DNA of 64,000 nt. Source: Heliocybe sulcata (lineage: Eukaryota; Basidiomycota; Agaricomycetes; Gloeophyllales; Gloeophyllaceae). The position numbers were made by a program, and so were the translations under genes. Location: the NCBI GenBank assembly GCA_004369045.1, contig ML213507.1:987078-1051077 (forward strand), written 5' to 3'. Numbering within the stretch: position 1 is the stretch's first letter; each line of letters begins with the position of its first letter. The notes under the pieces were generated by a model, which did not search any database, was not told where the DNA came from, and worked only from the letters and a program-made list of their open reading frames with translations. Below are positions 35,122-46,422 of this stretch, in pieces.

Positions 35122-38100
35122 TTAAACGTTACCAAAACTCGTCAAAGCCATGCAGCCCAGCCATGCCATTTCCACCGCTGCTCTGCCAACGGGCGTCAAT
35201 TGCGGGTCAGGATCCAGGTCGGGTATGGAGTCTCTGCGCGCAGGCGGGGTACACAATCCTAGCTTCTCCAAACCGTCGGGCAGAAATTGCACCCCTTCGT
35301 CCCGTCGTTCGCACATGGCTATGATCATGGACTGAGGGTAAGCCTCTCGGACAGAGGGATGCGGGATGCTACCAATAGCGTCGGAAAGAGGACCGGTAAC
35401 GGCGAGGCCATCGGTTGGCAAGCGTATACCGGAGCCTCGAAGGTCGTCATAACCAAGCAGACGCGAACAGACACGGAAAGACTCGAGCAAGATGTTCTTC
35501 GAGGACGGGTGTGGTGAGGGGCCTTCTGCAGTTGTTTGCGCCCTGGACCTCTTCTTAGAGTCTTTATCCTTCTCTTTACCGCCTTTCTTCCTTTCGAAAG
35601 GGATGTAATAGACAAGGAGGTACTGCCTATCTTCCAACTTAAGATCAAGTTGCGCATGCTCTTGCACCGGGATACTTGAGTTGGGATCGGTATGCCCCGG
35701 CCACAGCGGAAGTAGCATATAGAGGGAATCCTGAGGAACGTTTGCCAAGAAGTCGGTCCCGTTCGAAGTGGTCGGTCGACTCTTCGTCTTTGGCCGCGTT
35801 TTGTCAGTTCTGTAAGCGGGCAGCAGACCCACACCCCTGAACGATTCGTCGATATTGGCGATTATTCGCTCTTGTTCCTCTTGCTTCGACCGAGGGGCCA
35901 TCGTCATCCACGGAGGCTCAAAAGGCTCCGGGTTCGGATTGCCGTAGGGGTGACTTTTGCGTGATCCCTTGGTCCGTCCTAGCAAACCCTTGCCAAATGA
36001 CCGGGAAGACTGAGGGGCAATGTAGTGATCGTCCCGGCGACGCTCGGGCTTGATGTGCCCCATGGCATCTGGATTCAGAGCACCGAAGGCCTCGGCATGA
36101 GACGCTCGAGGAAGATGGTGCTCATCCTCATCGTCAGTATCCATAAAGTCATTGCGCTCGCTCCCGGAGTGGTATGATGCGCTTGCCGTGCCTGCGGTAG
36201 TAGGAGCAGTTGTATGATCGGCATAGTCCAAAGATGACGACGTTTTGGACGAAGACGCATGAGAGCCGGCCGTTACAGACTCAACTGTTGACGATTCCGC
36301 TGCGACAGACGAGGAGGACGAGTGTGACTGTTGTGGCGCAGTCCACGGCTCCGCTGCGTTGGGCGTCGCTTCTCGAGACAGATCCGACGACGGTGGGACA
36401 CTCCATTCCTTCCCCCTCTGTTTACTTTTAGTCTTCTTCTCTTTCTCTTTTTCCTTCCTCGAATATTCCCTAGACTCGTGGCTGTGATCCCGCATAGTAC
36501 TAGCGCTCTTGGGACGACCCCCGCTTCGACCCGTCCTGTCCTCCAGGAGACCGTGTGTGTTGAGATTACTCGTCGTACGGGTGCTCGTGTACTGCTCCTG
36601 TACCTTCTTCGGCGCCAGTAAGATACTAGAAGTCATGGACAGACTGGCGTTCGCGCCATGGCGATGGTGGAAGAGGTCATGCCGTCGGAAAATGGAGAAG
36701 GCGATGGCACGCGAGTGCTTATGGACCACCACACCCGGACCGCCTCGGGTATTGCCCTTTGAGAACGGGTCGGGGATGTGTTTGATAGTCAGACGTTGCT
36801 GGGGCTTCGCCGGGTCAGCGGCTTTAAAAGCAATCAATGTATGAACGTAGACAGTAAATCTGGGAGACATACCGGTCATGGCAGCTCGGTCCACCTTGAA
36901 CCGTCCGACGTACGGGCATCGCCAGAGCTCCTGTGTACCGATCCTCATGCCTTCGCTCCGAGGACGAGCAGTAGCAGTAGCATGCGTCGAGCCAGACCGC
37001 ACACTCGTGCCGTGCCCATCAGCCTTCTCCTTTCTGAACAGCCAATCGGTCGTATCGTTCCACCGATGGACATGCTTTATGAAGGTATCGCTAGCGACAG
37101 TGGCAACGCTAGGCCGTCGCGCGGCACCACTAGGCATCGGAAACGCCCAAGACGAAAACGCAAAGCCATGCGATGCATTGTCGCGAGCTTCTTCGTTGAT
37201 AGGCGCCACATACGACTGGGTCGACATCCGGCGGGCACCGCTCATAATGTAATCCATATCCAACCCATGGTACGCGTCCATATCTTCCATCGGCTGGTCT
37301 TGCATCTGCACTGCCAAGCTATCCCAATCGCTCTTCGATTGAGGCTGGCTGGACGACGTAACAACAGCGGCGCTCGTACTAGCCACCATATTCGACGACA
37401 TGAGCTGGTCACCTAGACTCCTGCTCGGCCTCCGCATGGTCGCCACACTTCCCTCCCTATCTCTCGACTGACTAGAGCCGCCCGAGATATGCAGGTTAGA
37501 CATCGGGATCTCCATGGGCAGGCTGCCCCGCCTCATCTCGTACAAGCCACTACCTTCTCCAACTTGGGCAGAAGCATGCGAAGAGAGACCCGGGCCGCCC
37601 GAGCCGCTGGTCTCTTCGCTCAGATCAACTGTGGAGTCAAAAGCGCTCCGATGCACACCGTCCCCACCAAACGTGTGTACAGAGACCCTGTCGAACACTA
37701 ACGACTCGTGCCCTTCGGCCCCTTCGACTTCGACGTCCGTGTCAAACGCCGGGTCGTTAGGATCGTTCTCAGGCTCTGAAGAAGTCGCCATGTCCGCATG
37801 GTGCTGCCACTCGCTGTGAAAATTCGTAGGCAGCGAAGGGCGCCGCGTCCCGTCGTCCACGGCACGCATCTTCGAGCGCGCAGAACGGACTGCTTCGTCG
37901 CGGTCGGCAGGGATATTTTCTTGGTCGTGGCTGGAATGCGAGCCAGAGCCAGAGACAGACGGGCGAGGCGTCCGGTCTGCGCTCCCTCTCCGAATGGTAG
38001 TGAGCGGGCTGATCAGCTCGTGGTCAGGGGGAGGCGGCGGTGTCTGGGCTGCGCCGAAGGTGAACGTCGACAAGCCTGAGTAGAGGTCGTCATTCGTTAG

Positions 38101-39289
38101 GAACGCGGTGTTCGTCGCGGGAGGCGAGTCAGAGGCCCATGCCGAGTTTCCCGGAAAGCCGGAGGAGGTATCGCCAAAGGCGTTGGAAGTCGGCCGGAGG
38201 TGAATGGCAGGCAGCGAGCCTCTGCGGCTGGAGATGGACGAGGAAGAGGATGGCGTGTGCGCATGCACCACGCGCCGCGATGGGCGAGTGCTGGTGGTAC
38301 TAAGAAGAGACACATAACGTTAGCGAACGGCAGTAGAGCTGAGATTCCAGGGAAAGTCAGGGACGGTATCCAGGCGCCTGATCAAGACCGAGGCATTCCT
38401 CAGGGTGGACCTAATACTACTGAAGATCTATGGACAAGGATCGATCCGTTGCTAGCGAACTATCAGCATTAGGCAGGGTGAGTGGTCAGCAGTGGATGTT
38501 GACACCCCGGCGTCCCATCCGAATCAGGCAGTGTGTCTCATAAGCGGGTACTGCGGGAACCGCAAGTACGTACTGTACAACTTTCGTGAGGCCAGGAAAA
38601 GCGTTTTCTCAGCGGATAGTCAGGAGCCATGGATTCACAGGCAACAAGTCCGCCCTCTGCAAACCGAAGATCACGGATCAGCGCGTAACTGCGCGGAAAT
38701 CCTGTATTTTCGACGAATGGGTGTCGATCTCCGGTAAAACCGAGACGGTTCGTACGCTTGCTGTACATGGTCCGGGAAGTGCGGAACCTGTCGGCAGGAC
38801 CTACCAGCAGCACATCCATTGAATGCTGATCCCCTTTGTCCGCACTGAAAGAGCTTATAACACCACTAACGGGGGCACAAACCCCTGGATACCGCCCTCA
38901 CAGGATATCGTAGAACACACTTGCACTCACCTGCCTGCGTTCGATTTCCTTGGCATACGCAGATGCGTAGCAACGTCCTGCTCCTCCACCAACACCTGGT
39001 CGAGCAAAATCGGGCGGCCCACACCGGGGCGCGGTTGTGTATCCATGCCTTTGCCCTCAGGCTGTACCGGAGACGACGAGGCAGACTGAGATTGGGGTAG
39101 CAGCGGGGCGAGGGGCGCCCTTGCGAAGGGCAAGCAGTTAACCGACGCGCTACTGGACGAGCTGGCCGCGGATTTGGAAGTCTTGTCGGAGACGCGGTCA
39201 AAGCTGGTGGTGTCTATCGCGGGTCTCGAGGAGCGTCGTTCGCGGTTGGGATTGGTCATGGACATTGAGGGCATGGGCGTCGTCGTCAT
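35122..39289 (-). CDS. large Ser-rich disordered protein with a conserved core, function unknown
   Basis: Exons 38931-39289 and 35122-38299 give 1,178 residues (3,537 nt). The 3-kb second exon has no usable in-frame ATG at its 5' end, which supports joining it to the first exon (MTTTPMPSMSMTNPNRE) across a 631-bp intron. Most of it is low-complexity Ser/Thr/Pro. Two blocks look folded: WRCPYVGRFKVDR with RLTIKHIPDPFSKGNTRGG, VVVHKHSRAIAFSIFRR and SSILLAPKKVQEQYTS; and a C-terminal block DSLYMLLPLWPGHTD, with RQYLLVYYIPFERK and later MSFQ-type hydrophobic helices ending MAWLGCMALTSFGNV. I do not recognise the family. A 51-nt segment at 36822-36872 has perfect intron borders but stays in frame. 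Confidence 0.7.
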
Positions 39290-39576
39290 CGTAGGCGTCG
39301 TAGAGGATAAGCAGGAGTGAGCACTAAGCGAAGAAGGAGAAGAGCGCCCTCATGTCTTAAAGGCTCGCGCGGAGCTAAGTACTTGACTGGATCAAGCACA
39401 AATGGCTGTCAATGCCTAAATACACGTGGCTGGCCTTATGCCCAATTTGGCTCAGGGAAACCGTAAGCGCCCACAATTACGAGTCCTGAGGAACGAAGGA
39501 GGAGTCTTTGAGAGCCTCATGCCGAACGATGTGGACTGTGGGAATAAAATGCCGAGAAGTGGTGGGAATCGAAAGT

Positions 39577-39965
39577 GTAGTAAAGACTACAAAATATTGA
39601 AACTCCGTCTGTAGTTGAGACTACAATTTTGGATTTGTATTGCCACATTTCAGTAATCCACCCAGTGCTCGCCCTCTGGTTGTCATAGCAACCCCATCTT
39701 CCAAATATATTATTTACATGGCATGAGATACCTCTCCCAATATTTTCGTGATTTTATGGTTGATTCTCAGCCGGCAGTGGGCATTATAATAAAATGGAGA
39801 CTACAAATCACATACTTACTTGTTGCTTACCGTGAGAGATGCTTGTCGGAGCTTCAACTACGAGATTATTTCCGCGCCGGTTGGAAATCCTGCCTTCTGA
39901 TTGGCTGCTAACTTGTACTAGAGCGCTACTTACTAGTCACTACAAAGTTTTGTAGTCATACTGTA
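39577..39965. mobile_element. probable mariner-like MITE (non-autonomous DNA transposon)
   Basis: About 390 bp, AT-rich and non-coding. The ends are imperfect inverted repeats: GTAAAGACTACAAAATATTG on the left (39580-39599), and the complement of CAAAGTTTTGTAGTCATACTG on the right (39943-39963). A TA dinucleotide flanks each end, as expected for Tc1/mariner insertion. Further ACTACAA copies occur inside. It carries no transposase, and the divergence of the ends suggests an old insertion. Confidence 0.4.
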
Positions 39966-39984
39966 ATGGATTCCCATTAAGGCA

Positions 39985-40043
39985 ACTATGACGCACATGC
40001 AGCGAAATAATTGCAACTATCGAACTTGCAAGTGCGTCATAGT
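39985..40043. repeat. inverted repeat / hairpin
   Basis: Arms 39985-40001 (ACTATGACGCACATGCA) and 40027-40043 (TGCAAGTGCGTCATAGT) pair at 16 of 17 positions around a 25-nt loop. It lies 20 bp right of the MITE-like element and is non-coding. Confidence 0.6.
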
Positions 40044-40840
40044 CATGATCTGACATAATCAGCATGATGTAAGCCCATGTTGTCTTCACAGAGAGCGAAA
40101 AAATAGGGAAAAAATGGCGAAAAAATCACCAAATATTCTAGAAGGTGGAGGCAGTGCTATGAGTGCTATTAATAACCCGCTGCTATGTATCAAATTCTGT
40201 ATAAAGGCATTTTACCATTGAAAGTTCTCTTTCCCCTTAGTATTTAGGTAGTATGTGGTGTTGTGCTTTTGATCTTCTTGTAAATAGTGCCTCTGTCAAT
40301 ATATATATAATGTAGTACCTACTTGTACATTATTGCATTTACTGCTGTGCACCATATTTAAGTGGAATGCACCTAACTTACTTCGGAAAGTTTCAAACTC
40401 AGGACTCGTACAATGCCATGCGTAGCAATGGCCCACTTCCACAAGTAGCTGCATTCCATGCCTCGGGTAGGTCCAGAAGTTGGCACTTCGGAGAGGATTT
40501 CTCTGAGGAGAAACCTTAAGGAGGTTGCTTGGAACGTCTTATCGTGCATGCTCCGAATGCTAACTTTTTTTTGTAGCGGTAGAACTGCTCACGAAGGTTG
40601 CCTCTTGTCCCCACGAACGTTCGGAGGAGAGATATCAGATCTCATAACGGTGCTACGTATACACTTCACAAAGGGTTGCAGCAATGTGCAACCCAAACAA
40701 AACGATCCGGTTCATATCAAGGAAATATGCCGTTGATTATTCGGATGTAGAAGTACAGTAAATGCAAGTCCATGGACAAAACGGAACAGAACAGATAGTC
40801 AACCCAGGGAGATACCACCACAACGTCAGGGTCCTCAGTC

Positions 40841-41464
40841 TCATCCACAGAGGCCCTCGTCAATCATCATGCCACACCGACGGCATCGCACCTTCCGGTC
40901 AAGCAAACAGAGGCCGATGCCGAGCGGGAACCACAGGATCGCAGCAAGGACACCTATAGATAAATCCGAATCAGGAATTGTCACATGTATCGAGGGAAAT
41001 AAGCGACTGGCCTAGCAATCCATACCGCGTCTCGGCGATATGCCTGCCTTCTTGCAGGCAGACCATCTCCGGATGGTCGGGTGGCATGAGAGAAGCGATG
41101 TGCTCGCCGGTGCGCGGGTTCACATAGTGGTATACGGGGGTAGGGGGCATGAACGTGGGCGGAGAGGTCGGGCGATACGGAGATGAGGGCGAGGGGTCGG
41201 GCTGGTACGCTGCCACGGTCGGCGGTCGCGGTGCTTGCTGCACGGCGTTCTCCTGCTTCTTCTCTGCAGGGGCAGGACGTGGGACTGAGCCTGTGATTTC
41301 AACTGAGTATAAGAGACTATCTTCGGTGTCTTGGTCCAACTCACCCGAAACCTCGGTCATTGCAGCATCATAGGATGGGGGGTTCTCAGATGGTAAACTC
41401 GAAGTCTGCCCGAAAGATATCAATACCTATAGAATAAAGAGCATATGTTCACAGAGCATACCAT
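40841..41464 (-). CDS. BRI3-like membrane protein
   Basis: A 176-residue protein related to brain protein I3. Exons: 41462-41464 (start codon only), 41012-41426 and 40841-40953 (531 nt). The N-terminal half is Pro/Gln-rich and includes the PY-like ENPPSYDAA. Then comes YHYVNPRTGEHI, and a C-terminal hydrophobic segment with a zinc-ribbon-like end: YGLLGVLAAILWFPLGIG, CLLDRKVRCRRCGM. Human BRI3 has the same order (LGIFLAIILFPFGF, then RKRRCPNCG), which is the basis of the call. BRI3 is a lysosomal/endosomal membrane protein. Joining the last two exons requires a GC-AG intron (donor CTAG/GCCAGT). The start-codon exon implies a 35-bp intron; the downstream ATG in MTEVSGELD is the alternative start. 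Confidence 0.72.
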
Positions 41465-41738
41465 GGCTGTGGGTGTAGTCGTGAAGGTCGTAAGGAAGGA
41501 AGCTGCGGGGGGTAAACGTCAACTCTTATAGGAACGTTGGAGTACGTGACAGTCGACTGCGCCTTGCCGCGGAGCAAAGATGAAGTGCACAGCCCCTCGG
41601 CAAATTCCCCACGAAGACAAGGTGGACCACGTGGCCCTGCATCGATCGACTTTGCCGCCCTTTTCAGTTTTCCTCAAGCGCGTTTCGTCTGTCCTGCTAA
41701 GTCTCACTGCGTTTGCCGCCGTTCTCTACACCGAGGGA

Positions 41739-43232
<1,494 letters not shown>

Positions 43233-43627
43233 TCCGACTGACAACTGAATTGCATTGCATTGCACTCTCCTCGTTTTACTTCGCCCGTTCATTCCACCTG
43301 GCATTGCGGACTGCTATACCAACCGACAGGTATTAAACACTGCATATCTAGATATAAAAGCATAGTTCTCAACATCTTGTATTTTGGGTCATACTGGCGT
43401 ATAATAATATGGCACCTACGTTGCATTTCTACAACGATGGAGAAGCCAGTAGACTCGGCTAGATAACGTTAGGCTTCGGAAGAGAGAGGAAGTTTCTCGA
43501 TCTGTGAGCGTGAGAATCGAGTATGTCAGGCTGTCCCGGTGCCGCTGCTCGATCTAACCACTTTACCCGAGCTGTGTCACTCTTGCTTTCGTACTCTCAC
43601 CACCTCCTTAAGCCAACGCAACAAACA
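43233..43627. other. intergenic
   Basis: A 395-bp gap between PRMT1 and the BAX-inhibitor family gene. It holds the 3' end and a promoter; no gene is seen. Confidence 0.4.
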
Positions 43628-44907
43628 ATGAGCACGTCGTACACAGCGCCACCGCCGGCGTATGCGCCCAAGAACGCTAGCCACGTCGCGCCTGACGAAG
43701 AGGCTGCGCAGCCGTTGCTTGGGAGCCCGGGGAGGGCGATCTATGACCAGCCTTTGGCGGGGGACGTCCCGGACGATTTCAAGGTGTGCAAGTTAGAATG
43801 TCTGAAGTAATTCAGAAACTGAGAACACAATTAGTATGGAACCACTGTTAGCGAGAGTGCACCGGAGATTAGGAATGCGTTTGTGAGAAAGGTGTATACG
43901 ATCTTGTGTGAGTGCTACGTTTCGTCGGGTGTTTGGATGGGTCGCTAACCTGCCGTTTCAAAATGAAGTTTGCCAGATTGTGAGTGACTACTGCACAGGG
44001 CTTGTCGGATGCAGGCGCTCATAGCATGCAGCTCGCATCATGCGTCGTCGCAGGCATCATGTCCCAGTCCGAGTCGGCGATTACGTTCGTACAGACCCAG
44101 TAAGTCTGACCTCAGACAAGTCCGCTCGGGGACGATTCCAGGCTGACCATGCCCTACCTAGCGTATGGACGTTCTTCGTCGCCCTCTTTGGCACGCTCAT
44201 CACCCTCGGCCTGCTGTACTGGAAACGCCACAGCCACCCGCTGAACCTTGTCTTACTGTCCGTGTTTACGCTACTTGAGGCGTTCACGCTCGGTGTGACG
44301 GTGGCATTCTATGAGAATCGTATTGTGTTGCAGGCGCTGTGAGTGACTGACTATCTTCAGTTCCATAGATATATGACTGATGCCTATGTTTAGGCTGATT
44401 ACAGTCGGAGTCTTCCTGGGTCTTACCCTGTTCACTCTGCAATCGAAGGTACACCATCTGCGTTCACTTTAGATCAGCTTTAGTCTTAACTCAGGGGCCT
44501 AGTATGACTTCTCGGGTCTGGGACCCTGGCTCTTCGGCGGGCTCATCGCGCTCAGTACGCTGTCTTATCACATACTCACACTTCGGACGCCCCTCCCTAA
44601 CTCTACTTCTTTGATTCAGTGATGACCGGACTCGTCGGCATCTTCGTTCCCTTCGGCCGGACGATGGACCTCGTGTACGCTGCCGGCGGATGCCTCATCT
44701 TCAGCGGCTACATTGTGTACGATACGTACCTGATCAACAGCAGGCTCTCGCCAGATGAGTTCATCTTAGGTGCTATCAGCCTTTACCTTGAGTGAGTGGT
44801 TTTGAGCGTATACGTGTAGGGTGCTGAACTGATTGCGAATTTCACCTAGTTTCATCAATCTCTTCCTCAATATCCTCCGCCTCCTCAATAATGTCAATGA
44901 CAATTAA
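43628..44907 (+). CDS. BAX inhibitor-1 / LFG family membrane protein (BXI1-like)
   Basis: A seven-span membrane protein of the TMBIM/BAX-inhibitor family, which handles ER or vacuolar calcium leak and cell-death control. Nine exons: 43628-43783, 43835-43907, an 11-nt micro-exon 43969-43979, 44032-44099, 44162-44338, 44394-44448, 44503-44554, 44620-44791 and 44850-44907 (822 nt, 273 aa). The N-terminus is Pro-rich (TAPPPAYAPKN). Then EIRNAFVRKVYTILFCQILA, hydrophobic spans, FEN-like VAFYENRIVLQALLITVGVF, and the family end GGCLIFSGYIVYDTYLI, then LGAISLYLDFINLFLNILRL. The Asp-rich pore motif IVYDTYLI and YLDFIN are typical of the LFG branch. Confidence 0.93.
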
Positions 44908-45379
44908 GTTGGTTTGGAGACGAGCATCTCCGAATGAGACACTTGTTGACAAATGGAGTGGTGAATCCATTTGGATATGCGTTGGAATGAGGTACTGTAC
45001 GAGATGGACTGACTCCTGTAATATCTTTTATTGCTGTAATATAGGCATCATTGCTTCTTGAAGACCTGTTCCGATCCTATGCCGACATGCATGTCCATAT
45101 GTACAGTGCTCATGTCGCCAACAAATTGATTCCATGTGGTCAAGCACAGCACTGCTGCACACCATACGTGTTCATCCTCATATTGATGCTGCGCATGTCA
45201 GGTGCTGCAGCCGGGTATGGATGCTACCTGATGTACCGGCTGCTAAAGTGCGCGGGCGACCCACCATTTTGTGAGTATGCCTATTTCTCGGACTTGACTG
45301 ACCGCCATATAACATGAGATGATGCTTGTACAGTATCCTGGGAGGCAGGTCGTTGCTTCCTGGAGCTTTGCTCCTCACA
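44908..45379. other. intergenic
   Basis: A 472-bp gap upstream of the secreted protease. A short plus frame (45051-45317) has no recognisable domain and is not called. Confidence 0.4.
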
Positions 45380-46297
45380 ATGGTCTACTCACTACAAGCA
45401 ATCGGCGTCCTGGTACTGCTCGTCAGCTCTATCCACGCCCTCCCGAATGCTCTCCCAGAGCGCAACGACAATGCTGACCTCTTCCATCTCAAAGCTGAAC
45501 GTCGTTCAGGCCAGGACTTCCAGTCCTTCACGGGCCCCGTCCCGTCCCTGATAACCTGGTCTCGCTCCGTCCTGGAACCATACATGGCCCTCGATTCCTA
45601 CCCGCCCTCCACCCCACGCCCCGCACGTCGCAACATCCAAGGCACCGACGACCGCGTGCCCCAAACCTCGACCTCCTTCCCCTTCACCGCGGTGGGCCGT
45701 GTCGAGTGGTCGGACGGGTACTGGTGCAGCGGGTCGCTGGTGGGTCCGCGGCACGTGGCGACGGCTAAGCACTGCGCGCCCGTGGATGGCGAGCAGGTGA
45801 GCGTGCGGTTCGCGCCCGGATACAACAACGGGAATGTATCGGCGCCAGCGAGCCTCGTAACGGACATGGTGGCGTCGACGAGTAACAGCGGTCCGGCTCC
45901 ATGCTTCGCAGAGTCGGACTGGGCGCTTTTCGTGCTGGAAGAGCGGGTCGGGGATCAGGTTGGGTGGTTTGGTGCGAGGGTACTGGGGGATGGAGGGGAC
46001 GAAGTCGTGGGCAAGCCGGTGTTCACGCATGTTGGATACCCTGAGGATAAAGGGAACTATACCATGTGGGGGCAGACGGGGATTACGGTGCGGGGGACAT
46101 CGTGTGATTCGACAGGTCCACTCGACACCGACGCAGATGTCATTGCAGGGCAGTCTGGAGGTCCAATCTGGTATGACGATGGAGAGGATCACTATGTTTA
46201 TGGGGTGTTGAGCTCTGGGGACGACACGGTGACGAGGTTCTCGAGTGGTGATGTGTGGTTGGCTGCGATCAATAAGCTCAAGGCGGATTATCCATGA
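45380..46297 (+). CDS. secreted trypsin/V8-like serine protease
   Basis: A 305-residue intronless gene. The chosen ATG at 45380 places a signal peptide first (MVYSLQAIGVLVLLVSSIHA), followed by a propeptide-like region and the protease domain. The triad is readable: His in HVATAKHC, Asp in ESDWALFVLEE, and Ser in IAGQSGGPIWYDD. Other family blocks are TAVGRVEWSDGYWCSGSLVG and HVGYPEDKGNYTMWG. The wording of the last blocks resembles bacterial V8/glutamyl endopeptidase-like S1B enzymes more than animal trypsins. Expected site: secreted, breaking down external protein. The Glu specificity is inferred from family likeness only. Confidence 0.88.
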   Translation: MVYSLQAIGVLVLLVSSIHALPNALPERNDNADLFHLKAERRSGQDFQSFTGPVPSLITWSRSVLEPYMALDSYPPSTPRPARRNIQGTDDRVPQTSTSFPFTAVGRVEWSDGYWCSGSLVGPRHVATAKHCAPVDGEQVSVRFAPGYNNGNVSAPASLVTDMVASTSNSGPAPCFAESDWALFVLEERVGDQVGWFGARVLGDGGDEVVGKPVFTHVGYPEDKGNYTMWGQTGITVRGTSCDSTGPLDTDADVIAGQSGGPIWYDDGEDHYVYGVLSSGDDTVTRFSSGDVWLAAINKLKADYP

Positions 46298-46422
46298 GAC
46301 CTGCCTTGCGTGGAGTGGTGGAAGGAGCGCTGAAATGTTACATATATAGTTAATTTTCTTGAGGTGTCAAATTTGCGCTAGGCACATAAAGCCTTGATTA
46401 TCAACGTTCACACCTAAAGTGC

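Larger units (their letters stand above)
39290..40840. other. AT-rich intergenic region
   Basis: A 1.55-kb gap, visibly more AT-rich than the rest of the window, with no coding frame I can support. It contains the MITE-like element and the hairpin listed separately. The right part (40,060-40,760) has poly-A/T runs and no recognisable feature. Confidence 0.5.

Noticed and set aside
45051-45317. 88-codon plus frame before the protease
   Set aside because: Cys/Tyr-rich but with no homologous pattern or splice partner that I can support.
45506-46192. 228-codon minus frame over the protease
   Set aside because: It is antisense to the secreted protease, which has a signal peptide and a full catalytic triad.
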